From CAYZFD01 sp964477735 (GTDB lineage Bacteria > Bacteroidota > Bacteroidia > Flavobacteriales > Flavobacteriaceae), in contig CAYZFD010000021.1 in NCBI GenBank assembly GCA_964477735.1, positions 1 through 29,474 of the forward strand: a stretch of DNA of 29,474 bases, written 5' to 3'. Below are positions 17,747-26,762 of the stretch, piece by piece. How positions within the stretch are numbered: the stretch's first letter is position 1; each line of letters begins with the position of its first letter. The notes under the pieces were generated by a model. That model was not told where the DNA came from, searched no databases, and saw only the letters and a list, made by a program, of their open reading frames with translations. The position numbers and the translations under genes were made by a program.

Positions 17747-19114
17747 ATGAATCACTACAATCTGATTTTTTCAAACCCCTTCAACAACATTCAAGCAACA
17801 TTAATTCCGAGTGAAGGATTCACAACCCAAGGGCTTTTGAGGGGACTTTTAGGCATGGTGGTAGCCATTTTGGTTGCCTACCTGTATAGCGCCAACAGAA
17901 AGGCCATTTCTTGGAAAACTGTTGGATTGGGATTATCTCTTCAACTGATGCTCGCCATTGGTATTCTCAAAGTAGAATTCGTTCAACTTGTTTTTGAAAA
18001 AATTGGAGGCCTGTTTGTCAGTGTACTTGACTACACAGCAGCTGGCAGTCGATTCCTGTTTGGTGATTTAATGAATACCGACAATTATGGATACATCTTT
18101 GTATTTCAAATTCTTCCTACAATCGTCTTTTTTTCGGCCCTAACATCACTGTTATTTTACTTAGGCGTGATTCAATTTGTGGTGAAGCAATTGGCCAAAG
18201 TCATGACCCGAGTGCTAAAAATTTCAGGAGCTGAAAGTTTGGCCGTAATTGGCAATATTTTTTTGGGTCAAACCGAATCTCCTCTTATGATCAAGGCATA
18301 CCTTGAGAAAATGAATCGTTCCGAAATACTCCTAGTCATGGTTGGCGGAATGGCCACAGTGGCTGGAGGCGTTTTGGCTGCTTATATTGGGTTTTTGGGT
18401 GGCGACGACCCTGCACTTCGTTTACAATTTGCCAAGCATCTTTTGGCCGCATCTGTCATGGCTGCACCTGGAGCAGTGGTCATTGCAAAAATACTCTATC
18501 CACAAACAGAAAATATTGAAACCAATGTGCAAGTTTCCTTAGATAATATAGGCGCCAACCTCCTCGATGCCATCGCCAACGGAACGACAGAAGGATTGCG
18601 ATTGGCGGCCAATATTGGTGCGATGCTACTTGTTTTTGTAGCTCTAATTGCCATGCTTAATGGAATTTTGGGCTGGTTTGGGGACATCACCACATTGAAT
18701 GCTTGGATCGCCCACAACTCCAACTATGAAGCATTGTCCATAGAAGCCATTCTGGGAACCATCTTTGCGCCATTGATGTGGCTTATGGGTGTCGCTAGTG
18801 CAGATATTTTTCCTATGGGACAATTGCTGGGCGTAAAGCTGGCTGCAAGCGAGTTCGTTGGCTATATTCAGTTGGCAGAACTTAAAAACATGGCCAACTC
18901 CGTTCACCTCACCTATGAAAAGTCTGTGATTATGGCCACCTATATGCTATGTGGGTTTGCCAATTTCGCTTCTATCGGTATTCAAATTGGAGGCATTGGC
19001 TCATTGGCACCTGGTCAAAGAAAAAACCTGTCTAGATTTGGGATTAGAGCCTTAGTGGGGGGCACCCTAGCCTCCATTCTTTCGGCCGTGATTGCAGGTA
19101 TGATTGTCGGTTAG
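17747..19114 (+). CDS. Concentrative nucleoside transporter (NupC/CNT family)
   Basis: Inner membrane ion-coupled symporter taking up nucleosides. The 455-residue protein has many membrane segments and the CNT signatures: GNIFLGQTESPLMIKAYL (substrate-site Gln-Thr-Glu), a gate region MVGGMATVAGGVLAAYIG, and CGFANFASIGIQIGGIGSLAPGQRK in the C-terminal domain. The N-terminus begins before the first membrane span (GLLRGLLGMVVAILVAYLYS). It lies between the nuclease gene and thyA on the same strand. Together with the deoxynucleoside kinase at 11060 and thyA it suggests a nucleoside salvage link. Na+ or H+ coupling cannot be read here. Confidence 0.93.
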   Translation: MNHYNLIFSNPFNNIQATLIPSEGFTTQGLLRGLLGMVVAILVAYLYSANRKAISWKTVGLGLSLQLMLAIGILKVEFVQLVFEKIGGLFVSVLDYTAAGSRFLFGDLMNTDNYGYIFVFQILPTIVFFSALTSLLFYLGVIQFVVKQLAKVMTRVLKISGAESLAVIGNIFLGQTESPLMIKAYLEKMNRSEILLVMVGGMATVAGGVLAAYIGFLGGDDPALRLQFAKHLLAASVMAAPGAVVIAKILYPQTENIETNVQVSLDNIGANLLDAIANGTTEGLRLAANIGAMLLVFVALIAMLNGILGWFGDITTLNAWIAHNSNYEALSIEAILGTIFAPLMWLMGVASADIFPMGQLLGVKLAASEFVGYIQLAELKNMANSVHLTYEKSVIMATYMLCGFANFASIGIQIGGIGSLAPGQRKNLSRFGIRALVGGTLASILSAVIAGMIVG

Positions 19115-19190
19115 ATCGTTGATAAACTTTTTATAAATATTCAGCTTTTTCGATACTTCAACAGAAAGTTTCTCTCTATTTTAGCCAAGT

Positions 19191-20015
19191 ATGAAACAGT
19201 ATTTAGATCTCGTTGAGCATGTTTTAGAAAATGGTTCTAAAAAATCTGACCGAACAGGAACAGGCACCAAAAGTGTTTTTGGTTACCAAATGCGATTTAA
19301 CTTGGCAGAAGGGTTTCCTATGGTCACTACAAAAAAGTTGCATCTAAAATCCATCATCCACGAACTGTTGTGGTTTTTAAAAGGGGACACCAATACGCAA
19401 TATCTAACAGAAAATGGGGTTCGAATTTGGAACGAGTGGGCTGACGAAAACGGAAATTTAGGACCTGTGTATGGACATCAGTGGCGAAATTGGAATAGCG
19501 AAGGTATCGATCAAATCCAGGAAGTGATCGAAACATTAAAAACAAATCCTGACAGTCGCAGAATGCTTGTGAGTGCCTGGAACCCGAGCGTGTTGCCCGA
19601 CACCTCGAAAAGTTTTCCAGAAAATGTGGCCAACAACAAAGCTGCATTACCCCCTTGCCATGCTTTCTTTCAATTCTATGTTTCTGAAGGAAAACTATCT
19701 TGTCAGCTTTACCAACGAAGTGCTGACATCTTTTTGGGCGTGCCTTTTAACATTGCCTCCTATGCACTACTCACCATGATGATGGCACAAGTTTGTGGCT
19801 TACAAGCCGGTGAGTTTATACACACTTTTGGTGACGCTCATATTTATAGCAACCACGAAGATCAACTTCGCTTGCAGCTCAGTCGCAAACCAAAAACACT
19901 GCCTCAACTCAAAATAAACCCGAAAATTTCCAATATTTTTGATTTCAAATTCGAAGACTTTGAGCTTCTGAATTATGACCCGCATCCCCATATAAAGGGG
20001 GCTGTAGCCATTTGA
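19191..20015 (+). CDS. thyA: Thymidylate synthase
   Basis: Methylates dUMP to dTMP using methylene-tetrahydrofolate, which is released as dihydrofolate. The 274-residue product has RTGTGTKSVFG with the phosphate-binding Arg near residue 21, the catalytic Cys156 in ALPPCHAFFQFYV, CQLYQRSADIFLGVPFNIASY (dUMP site) and FGDAHIYSNH. It is about ten residues longer than the E. coli protein because of an insert before the catalytic loop (about 138-150). The product dihydrofolate is the substrate of the DHFR fusion encoded at 24976, after the surface-protein module. Confidence 0.97.
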   Translation: MKQYLDLVEHVLENGSKKSDRTGTGTKSVFGYQMRFNLAEGFPMVTTKKLHLKSIIHELLWFLKGDTNTQYLTENGVRIWNEWADENGNLGPVYGHQWRNWNSEGIDQIQEVIETLKTNPDSRRMLVSAWNPSVLPDTSKSFPENVANNKAALPPCHAFFQFYVSEGKLSCQLYQRSADIFLGVPFNIASYALLTMMMAQVCGLQAGEFIHTFGDAHIYSNHEDQLRLQLSRKPKTLPQLKINPKISNIFDFKFEDFELLNYDPHPHIKGAVAI

Positions 20016-20041
20016 GGTTTTCAACATTTTTTGTAAATTTG
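20011..20041 (+). promoter_or_regulatory. Promoter of the T9SS surface protein gene
   Basis: TTTG (20011-20014), 19 bases, TAAATTTG (20034-20041): both Bacteroidota elements, with the -33 box overlapping the thyA stop codon. The ATG is 16 bases after the -7 box. Confidence 0.65.
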
Positions 20042-20057
20042 TTAGAAATCTACTTAA

Positions 20058-23000
20058 ATGCGCGTTCTTTCTTCATTCAAAAAAATCTTACCCTTATTCA
20101 TTTTTTTAGGCTTTGTCTTTTATTTTCAATCTGAAGGCTTTAGGGCGGATTCCTCCAACTTTCAGCACGAGTGGTTTATAGACAATAGTCCTTTTAAAAA
20201 CCAAATGACTTTAACCAAGTCGGAACGTAATTCAATGGGCTTACCACCAAATAAATATGCCGAACGTCAGTGGGAACTCACTATGAATCCAAAACTTGGA
20301 TACCCTGAGTATGACAAGCTTTATAACCTACAAGAATCATTAAGAAAATCACGTGCCATTAAAAAATCATTCAAGACCTTTAGTGTTCCTGGTGATTCAG
20401 ACACTAACAAATGGGTTGAAAGGGGGCCTAACAATGTTGGGGGGCGCACTAGAGGTTTGCTTTTTGATCCTAACGACACCACAAACGAAACCGTGTTTGC
20501 AGGTGGAGTGAGCGGAGGTTTGTGGAAAAATAGCAATATTTCAAATCCTGATGCCAGTTGGCAATTGCTCGATATCCCGCAAAATTTGGCGGTTTCCTCT
20601 ATAGTTTACGACCCAAACAACAGCCAAATTCTATATGCTGGCACAGGAGAATCCTATACGGGAGGAGACGCCAACGGCAATGGTTTATGGAAATCTTCTG
20701 ATGGCGGACAATCTTGGGTTCAAGTTTTTGGGGGTCGTGCCAATCCTGGAACTGTTGTGGTCTCATCAGGGAGATATTTGGCTGTTTCAACTCCGGTCTC
20801 GGAACAAGCCGTCTATGACTATAGTGTAGCACTTTTTGGGCCGAGCTTGCATGACATTCAAACAATTTCGGGCACTGTAGTGCTGGTGCAAGACAACAGC
20901 GAAACTGATAACGATTCTGGAGGAGGTTCTTTTACCGACGCCTGCTCAGCCCTCACCAACGCCAGTGAATTAAACGGAAAAATTGCGCTCATTGATCGTG
21001 GAGATTGTTATTTTACGGAAAAAGTAAAACGAGCTCAAGACGCTGGGGCCATAGCGGTGATCATCGCCAACAATGTTTCCGGTGATTTGGTAAGCATGTC
21101 AGGGACTGATTCCTCGATCACCATTCCCTCAATCATGGTTTCAATAACCACCGCAAACAAATTAAAAACAATTCTAGCCACAAACACACTCGAAGTTCAA
21201 ATAAGCTTTAAAAATCTTAGTGGTGGGGTCCCCAACATCGAAGGAGCCTTTTTTGTGAATGATGTTGTGGTAAGAAATAATGGCGGTGTTTCTGAAGTCT
21301 ATGTCGCTATTGATTCTGGGTATGATTCAGATTCTCAAACCTATCTGGGCGGTGAAACTTTTGGACTTTTTAAATCCTCAGATAGTGGTGCCACCTGGCA
21401 GGAAATAGCACTCAACAGCACTACCTATAGCGCTGTGAAATTGGCGCCCAACGACATCGAAATCGGAGCAGACAACAAAATATGGATAGCCACAACAGAT
21501 AACAGTGCAAACTTAGGCGGTGGCACAATTCTCTCTTCAACAGATGGGATCAACTTCAATGAAGCCTATAGCGTTCCAGCGGCCAAAAGAACGGAAATCG
21601 AAACTAGTGTCACAAATTCACAAACCATTTATGTGCTCGCCAGACAATATGACGATGTCAAAAAAGGCTTTTATCCCGCTATTTTAAAAACTGAGGATGG
21701 CTTCGCAACAGCGCCCACCACGCTTCCCCTCCCCGACGACAAAGACACTGGAATTGATGCTGATGATTTTACCCGTGGTCAATCTTTCTATGACTTAATG
21801 ATTGAAACCGATCCCACGAATGATCAAATTGTGTATGTGGGTGGGATAGATCTTTTTAAATCTGTTGACGGAGGTCAGTCATGGGGTCAAATTTCGCATT
21901 GGTATGGAGGCTTTCAAGAACAATATGTGCATGCCGATCAGCACGCCATGCAATTTGCCAATTCTAGCACTATGGTTTTTGGAAATGATGGTGGGGTCTA
22001 TTATTCTGCTACCAGCGGGGCTGGCATAAGCGCTCGAAACAAAGGCTTTGCTACCTCTCAATTCTACACCCTTGCCGTAGCACCTTCAACAATGTTTGAA
22101 ACAGGTTCGCATACCAAATACGGCAATGACTTGTCGAATTTAGACTATGTTGCCATCAACTTGCAAAACGATGTTTTTGCCGGTGGGGCTCAAGATAATG
22201 GCACACTGCTCATGTCGAGCCCAAGCGACCAAAGTGCCAAGGGAATCGATATTTTTGGAGGAGATGGCGCTGCCACATTCTTCTCTCAAAACCCTGATAA
22301 AAAATATGTCATTAGCAATTATGTGTATAACAATGCCATTGAGTTGCATAATTTAGAAACCGATAAAACCGTAACCATCAACAACGAAGAAACTGCTCAT
22401 GGAGATTTTATCAATCCCCAAGAATTGGACTCGAAACTTGATATTCTATACTCTAATTACAGTTCTGGCAATAACATTCAAATTATGCGATATGGCCAAA
22501 TTTATACTGGGCCGATCACCAAAGATTTGATGTCGAATAGTTTGCTAAACCGAAGACCTACAACATTTGCTGTTTCTCCCTACACTAGCAATGCTTCAAC
22601 ACTCGTTGTAGGGTTAGAAAACGGAAAAGTGCTGAAAATAGAAAACGCCGACAAAGATCAAGCGAGTCAAAACTGGTCTGAAATCGCAGATTTTGATGGA
22701 AGTATTTCAGACATCGAATTCGGAAGCTCGGAAAACAACCTCTTTGTCACGATCTATAATTATGGGGTTCAGAGTGTTTTCTACTCTGATAACGGAGGTC
22801 AAAGTTGGCAAGCTAAAGAGGGTGATTTACCCGACATTCCTGTGCGCTGTATTTTGCAAAACCCTTTAGAAACAAACGAAGTCATTGTGGGTACAGATTT
22901 AGGTGTTTGGAGCACTACAAATTTCTTTGATGCCTCTCCCAACTGGTCACAATCTCAAAATGGCATGCGTGATGTTCGGGTTACTGATCTAGACATGCGC

Positions 23001-24218
23001 AACGACTTTGCGGTCTTTGCTAGCACCTATGGACGAGGCATTTTCTCCTCTTATTTCAAAGCCAATACACCCACCTTGGTCATTTCAACGGATAACAACG
23101 CACTCACACTAGAGCAAGGGCAGACAGGGAGCTACAGCATAGACTTCATGGCATTAGAAGGCTTTAATGAAGAAACCACTTTCTCCATCACTGGACTTCC
23201 TGCAGATGCCAGTGCGAGTTTCAATCCCAACAATCCAATAGTCATTGATCAAAATGGAAAAATCACCATCGAAATAAATGTAGCCAATACCAGTCCATTG
23301 GGAGAATACTCAATTAGTGTTCTCGCTACATCCGCTACTCAGAGCAAAACATTATCACTTACGCTAAAAGTGCTCACCAACGACAACGACAATGATGGCA
23401 TCTTAAACAGTTCAGACAATTGCAAAAATATCTCAAACCCAAACCAAGAAGATTATGATGGTGATGGCATTGGGGATTTTTGTGATGCTAACCCATTGCC
23501 AACAGATCATTTCACCGTTCAGCAAACTTCTGAAACATGTAGAAATTCTAACAATGGGACCATTTCGGTCTCTATGAAAGGAAACCTAAACTATAACGTA
23601 AGTGTGACGAGCGATGTGACAGGCTTTAGCTTCACAACCGCTACCATCAATGGCACAAGTTGGACTTTAGAAAATTTAGAGGCCGGTTTATATCAAGTAT
23701 GCTTCGAAGTGAGCGAACTCAACAATTTCATCCAGTGTTTTAATATCATTATAACACAACCTGCAGACTTGTCTGTGCTTTCCTATGTTAACACAAAAAA
23801 CAATGTTGTAAATCTCCAACTTGCAGGTGGAAACATGTATAACATTAACCTAAACGGTAAAACACAAATAGTTTCAAAATCAAACATCGAGCTTGCTTTA
23901 CGTAAAGGATTGAATACCTTAAGAATTACCGCCGAAAACGAATGTCAGGGTGTATATGAAGAAGCCATCTTTGTGTCAGAAGATGTGTTACTGAGTCCAA
24001 ATCCTACATCGGGACCAACTACACTTTTTGTGGGTGGTGATGATAAAATGGTAAAACTTCATCTTTTTGACTTAATAGGAAGACACATTAGAGCGTTTAA
24101 CAAAACCCTTGTAGGACGCTCAGCACAGCTAGATTTTGAATCGCTCCCCAGAGGCATTTATTTGCTAAACGTTGAGTCGAAACATGTGAAACAAACCCTT
24201 AAAATCGTTAAGCAATGA
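20058..24218 (+). CDS. Large secreted T9SS-sorted protein with BNR/sortilin-like propeller, PA insert and thrombospondin type 3 repeats
   Basis: A 1386-residue surface or secreted protein. After a signal peptide (about 1-26) and a KERQW-type linker region comes WVERGPNNVGGRTRG (about 120), typical of Bacteroidota BNR propellers. Asp-boxes lie near residues 214 (SDGGQSW), 438 (SSDSGATW), 601 (SVDGGQSW) and 908 (SDNGGQSW). A PA domain is inserted at about 265-385 (GKIALIDRGDCYFTEKVKRA). An Ig-like segment follows near 1015-1105, then thrombospondin type 3 repeats at about 1110-1143 (DNDNDGILNSSDNC, DYDGDGIGDFCD; Ca2+-binding). A sorting domain occupies about 1310-1386 (LLSPNPTSGPTTLFV, LPRGIYLLNVESKHVKQTLKI) for export by the type IX system. 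Proteins of this build are often annotated as glycosyl hydrolases or adhesins; no catalytic site was identified, so no activity is assigned. The gene overlaps the next by 4 bases. Confidence 0.9.
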   Translation: MRVLSSFKKILPLFIFLGFVFYFQSEGFRADSSNFQHEWFIDNSPFKNQMTLTKSERNSMGLPPNKYAERQWELTMNPKLGYPEYDKLYNLQESLRKSRAIKKSFKTFSVPGDSDTNKWVERGPNNVGGRTRGLLFDPNDTTNETVFAGGVSGGLWKNSNISNPDASWQLLDIPQNLAVSSIVYDPNNSQILYAGTGESYTGGDANGNGLWKSSDGGQSWVQVFGGRANPGTVVVSSGRYLAVSTPVSEQAVYDYSVALFGPSLHDIQTISGTVVLVQDNSETDNDSGGGSFTDACSALTNASELNGKIALIDRGDCYFTEKVKRAQDAGAIAVIIANNVSGDLVSMSGTDSSITIPSIMVSITTANKLKTILATNTLEVQISFKNLSGGVPNIEGAFFVNDVVVRNNGGVSEVYVAIDSGYDSDSQTYLGGETFGLFKSSDSGATWQEIALNSTTYSAVKLAPNDIEIGADNKIWIATTDNSANLGGGTILSSTDGINFNEAYSVPAAKRTEIETSVTNSQTIYVLARQYDDVKKGFYPAILKTEDGFATAPTTLPLPDDKDTGIDADDFTRGQSFYDLMIETDPTNDQIVYVGGIDLFKSVDGGQSWGQISHWYGGFQEQYVHADQHAMQFANSSTMVFGNDGGVYYSATSGAGISARNKGFATSQFYTLAVAPSTMFETGSHTKYGNDLSNLDYVAINLQNDVFAGGAQDNGTLLMSSPSDQSAKGIDIFGGDGAATFFSQNPDKKYVISNYVYNNAIELHNLETDKTVTINNEETAHGDFINPQELDSKLDILYSNYSSGNNIQIMRYGQIYTGPITKDLMSNSLLNRRPTTFAVSPYTSNASTLVVGLENGKVLKIENADKDQASQNWSEIADFDGSISDIEFGSSENNLFVTIYNYGVQSVFYSDNGGQSWQAKEGDLPDIPVRCILQNPLETNEVIVGTDLGVWSTTNFFDASPNWSQSQNGMRDVRVTDLDMRNDFAVFASTYGRGIFSSYFKANTPTLVISTDNNALTLEQGQTGSYSIDFMALEGFNEETTFSITGLPADASASFNPNNPIVIDQNGKITIEINVANTSPLGEYSISVLATSATQSKTLSLTLKVLTNDNDNDGILNSSDNCKNISNPNQEDYDGDGIGDFCDANPLPTDHFTVQQTSETCRNSNNGTISVSMKGNLNYNVSVTSDVTGFSFTTATINGTSWTLENLEAGLYQVCFEVSELNNFIQCFNIIITQPADLSVLSYVNTKNNVVNLQLAGGNMYNINLNGKTQIVSKSNIELALRKGLNTLRITAENECQGVYEEAIFVSEDVLLSPNPTSGPTTLFVGGDDKMVKLHLFDLIGRHIRAFNKTLVGRSAQLDFESLPRGIYLLNVESKHVKQTLKIVKQ

Positions 24219-24922
24219 GAAACTTCCACAACACCTATCACCCCAAAACATGTTTTCTCTTATTCTCAACTTTTCTGTCATTAATCTCTTGTGGAGGAGG
24301 CGATGGCGGTGGGGACACCCCTCCAGCTCCGGAAGTAAAACTCCCTACTGCTGCAACGCTTTCTGCTCCTACAAACAATAACGAATGTTTAGATGGCAGT
24401 GATGTAAACTTTAGCTGGCAGGCTGGGACTAACAACGATAGTTTTATTCTCAACATCAAAGACTTAAATTCTAAAGAGGTTTTCACCCACAATAGCACCA
24501 CCCCCTCCAAAACAGTAACACTAACCAAAGGGGTCCCCTACTCCTGGTATGTCACTTCAATGTCTAGCAGTTCATCAAAAAAGGTTTATAGCCCAACTTG
24601 GAAGTTTTATTTAGCGGGTGATTCTGTATCGAACTACGCACCATTTCCACCAGATTTATTAAGTCCCACCTACGGAGCTGCTCTAAATGCTGGTAGCATT
24701 CAATTCACATGGTCAGCTAGCGATGCAGATGGAGACAACCTAACATTTAGTGTTTTGCTCGATCAAAACACCAACCCGAGCACCGTCATTTCGAGTGACT
24801 TAACCAACAATAGTATCAACGCAAATCTTTCGGAAAGTGGCACTTATTACTGGAAAATAATAGCTACCGATCCAAGCGGCAGCAACACAGCTTCGGGCGT
24901 CTCAACATTTGTGATTCAATAA
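24215..24922 (+). CDS. Lipoprotein with two fibronectin/Ig-like repeats, coupled to the T9SS protein
   Basis: A 235-residue lipoprotein: hydrophobic segment CFLLFSTFLSLISC with lipobox Cys26, then a flexible GGGDGGGD linker that may direct it to the outer leaflet. Two similar beta-sandwich units follow. The first (about 45-130) has SAPTNNNECLDGSDVNFSW and PYSWYVTSMS. The second (about 145-235) has LLSPTYGAALNAGSIQFTW and GTYYWKIIATD. The pattern resembles fibronectin type III or SusE-like domains that hold surface glycans or proteins; this is inference. Its ATG overlaps the stop of the preceding gene (ATGA), implying translational coupling, so it may anchor or accompany that protein. Confidence 0.82.
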   Translation: MRNFHNTYHPKTCFLLFSTFLSLISCGGGDGGGDTPPAPEVKLPTAATLSAPTNNNECLDGSDVNFSWQAGTNNDSFILNIKDLNSKEVFTHNSTTPSKTVTLTKGVPYSWYVTSMSSSSSKKVYSPTWKFYLAGDSVSNYAPFPPDLLSPTYGAALNAGSIQFTWSASDADGDNLTFSVLLDQNTNPSTVISSDLTNNSINANLSESGTYYWKIIATDPSGSNTASGVSTFVIQ

Positions 24923-24940
24923 AGCCGAAAAGAAAAGTCC

Positions 24941-24948
24941 TATCTTTG
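24941..24948 (+). promoter_or_regulatory. -7 box for the DHFR fusion gene
   Basis: TATCTTTG, an exact TAnnTTTG match, 27 bases before the ATG at 24976. It overlaps a TTG at 24946 that is in frame with the gene but is ruled out as a start because it lies inside the promoter. Confidence 0.65.
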
Positions 24949-24975
24949 AAAAAAGATCGAAAAGACACTTCAACA

Positions 24976-25851
24976 ATGAACTCAGACCAAAAAAATACGA
25001 TCGAGTTAGTAGAATGGGCGCAACTACGTATTCGCCAAAAAAAACGACTCTATTGGCACACGGTCTTGTTTGTTATAGGCAGTGTAGCACTATGGATCAT
25101 CAATGTGGGTATAGGCTATTATGAGCATTTTTTCATTTTTAACTACCCTTGGTTTTTAACTGTTGTTGGATTATGGCTCCTACTGCTCCTATTCCATGCC
25201 TTTAATGTATTCGTTACCCATCGTCTTTTGAGTAAAAGATGGGAAAGAAATCAGTTAGAAAAAATGGTTCAAAAACAGCAACTGCGTATCGAAGTTTTAA
25301 AAAATCAATTTGAAAAAGAAACCCGTCAAAAAGCTGAAGCAGCATGGAAAGCACAAGAAAGGTCAAACCAAAACCTTACCCTTATTGCGGCGGTTGGAGA
25401 GCACAATGAACTCGGAAAAGACAATCAATTGATTTGGCATTTGTCTGACGATTTAAAACGTTTTAAAAAACTCACCAAGGGGCATGCTGTAATCATGGGA
25501 CGTAAAACTTTCGATTCACTTCCTAAAGCGCTTCCCAACAGGCGAAACATTGTAGTATCTAGACAAAATAAATTTAAGGCCGATGACATCGAGACCGCAA
25601 CCTCTTTAGAGGCGGCCTTAGAAATGGTGGCAGATGATACCCAACCCTTTATTATTGGTGGTGGAGAAATTTATAAACAAGCCATTGAAAGAGCCAATAG
25701 CATTGAACTCACAAGAGTTCACCATACTTTTGATGCAGATACTTTTTTTCCTGCCATTGACCCAAATGTTTGGAAGTTAACTTGGGAAGAAAAACATATT
25801 TCAGATGAAAACCACCTATATGACTTTAGCTTTCAACGTTTTGAACGCTGA
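24976..25851 (+). CDS. folA: Dihydrofolate reductase fused to an N-terminal two-transmembrane domain
   Basis: The C-terminal half (about residues 133-291) is a complete DHFR that reduces dihydrofolate to tetrahydrofolate. It has LTLIAAVGEHNELGKDN, LIWHLSDDL with the conserved Trp154 and proton-donor-type Asp159, HAVIMGRKTFDSLP, RRNIVVSR, PFIIGGGEIYKQAI, and the final DADTFFP and YDFSFQRF. Before it, in the same frame with no stop, are two membrane helices (about 25-46 and 56-76) resembling the flavobacterial 2TM domain, and a charged coiled coil (about 85-132, KMVQKQQLRIEVLKNQF). No Met occurs at the usual DHFR start; Met97 in the coiled coil could give a soluble shorter form. I chose ATG 24976 over TTG 24946 because the latter lies in the -7 box. 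Topology would place DHFR in the cytoplasm, tethered to the inner membrane. Confidence 0.9.
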   Translation: MNSDQKNTIELVEWAQLRIRQKKRLYWHTVLFVIGSVALWIINVGIGYYEHFFIFNYPWFLTVVGLWLLLLLFHAFNVFVTHRLLSKRWERNQLEKMVQKQQLRIEVLKNQFEKETRQKAEAAWKAQERSNQNLTLIAAVGEHNELGKDNQLIWHLSDDLKRFKKLTKGHAVIMGRKTFDSLPKALPNRRNIVVSRQNKFKADDIETATSLEAALEMVADDTQPFIIGGGEIYKQAIERANSIELTRVHHTFDADTFFPAIDPNVWKLTWEEKHISDENHLYDFSFQRFER

Positions 25852-25868
25852 ATATTTTTGTAAGTTTG
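25840..25868 (+). promoter_or_regulatory. Promoter of fabD
   Basis: TTTG (25840-25843), 17 bases, TAAGTTTG (25861-25868). The -33 box lies inside the last codons of the DHFR fusion gene; the fabD ATG is 17 bases after the -7 box. Confidence 0.7.
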
Positions 25869-25885
25869 CCCCCTAATTCATAAAC

Positions 25886-26761
25886 ATGAAAGCATATGTT
25901 TTTCCAGGGCAAGGTGCCCAATTCAGTGGCATGGGTCTTGACTTATATGAAACATCCGATTTGGCTCAAACACTCTTTGAAGAGGCCAACGAAATTCTAG
26001 GTTTTTCGATTACAGATATCATGTTTGAGGGAAGCGTCGAAGATTTAAAAAAAACAGAGGTAACACAACCCGCAATTTTTCTTCATTCGGTGATAAAAGC
26101 CCGTTGTTTGGGAAAAGATTTTAAACCGAACATGGTTGCTGGGCATTCACTGGGAGAATTTTCAGCGCTTGTAGCAGCCCAAGCCCTTTCTTTCGAAGAA
26201 GGGTTGCAACTTGTTTCTAAACGTGCCAATGCCATGCAATCGGCTTGCGAAGCCGAACCTGGCACAATGGCCGCTGTGCTCGGCTTAGAGGATGAGGTTG
26301 TTGTTGAAATATGCGAAAAAACTCCTGGCGTGGTCGTTGCAGCCAACTACAATTGTCCTGGTCAATTGGTGATTTCTGGAGCCGTAAACGCAGTAGAGAA
26401 TGCTTGTGAAACACTCAAGGAAAGAGGTGCTCGAAGAGCATTAATATTGCCTGTAGGTGGTGCCTTTCACTCTCCGCTCATGATGCCTGCTCAAGAACAA
26501 CTGGCTGAAGCCATCGCCCAAGCATCATTCCAAAAACCAATTTGCCCCATTTATCAAAATGTAACCACAACTGCGATCTTAGAACCCGAAGAAATTAAAA
26601 GAAATTTAATCGCTCAACTCACAGCCCCAGTAAAATGGACTCAAAGCGTTCGGCAAATGGTGGCCGATGGAGGAGACCATTTTATAGAAGTAGGTCCAGG
26701 AAAAGTACTACAAGGATTGATTAAGAAAATTCATCCAGAAGCAGAAGTTCAATCGGCCTAA
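25886..26761 (+). CDS. fabD: Malonyl-CoA:acyl carrier protein transacylase
   Basis: Loads malonyl groups from CoA onto acyl carrier protein for fatty acid synthesis. The 291-residue product has FPGQGAQFSGMG at residues 6-17, the nucleophile Ser88 in GHSLGEFSAL, an Arg in LVSKRANAMQ that holds the malonyl carboxylate, the catalytic His in GGAFHSPLM (about 198) and the closing IEVGPGKVLQGLIKKI. It is transcribed from its own promoter. Its stop lies one base from the stop of the convergent amidohydrolase gene, with no hairpin between them. Confidence 0.96.
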   Translation: MKAYVFPGQGAQFSGMGLDLYETSDLAQTLFEEANEILGFSITDIMFEGSVEDLKKTEVTQPAIFLHSVIKARCLGKDFKPNMVAGHSLGEFSALVAAQALSFEEGLQLVSKRANAMQSACEAEPGTMAAVLGLEDEVVVEICEKTPGVVVAANYNCPGQLVISGAVNAVENACETLKERGARRALILPVGGAFHSPLMMPAQEQLAEAIAQASFQKPICPIYQNVTTTAILEPEEIKRNLIAQLTAPVKWTQSVRQMVADGGDHFIEVGPGKVLQGLIKKIHPEAEVQSA

Positions 26762-26762
26762 G

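Noticed and set aside
24946..24975. TTG start at 24946 for the DHFR fusion
   Set aside because: The TTG lies inside the TATCTTTG -7 box, so it would not be transcribed; ATG 24976 is the first usable start.
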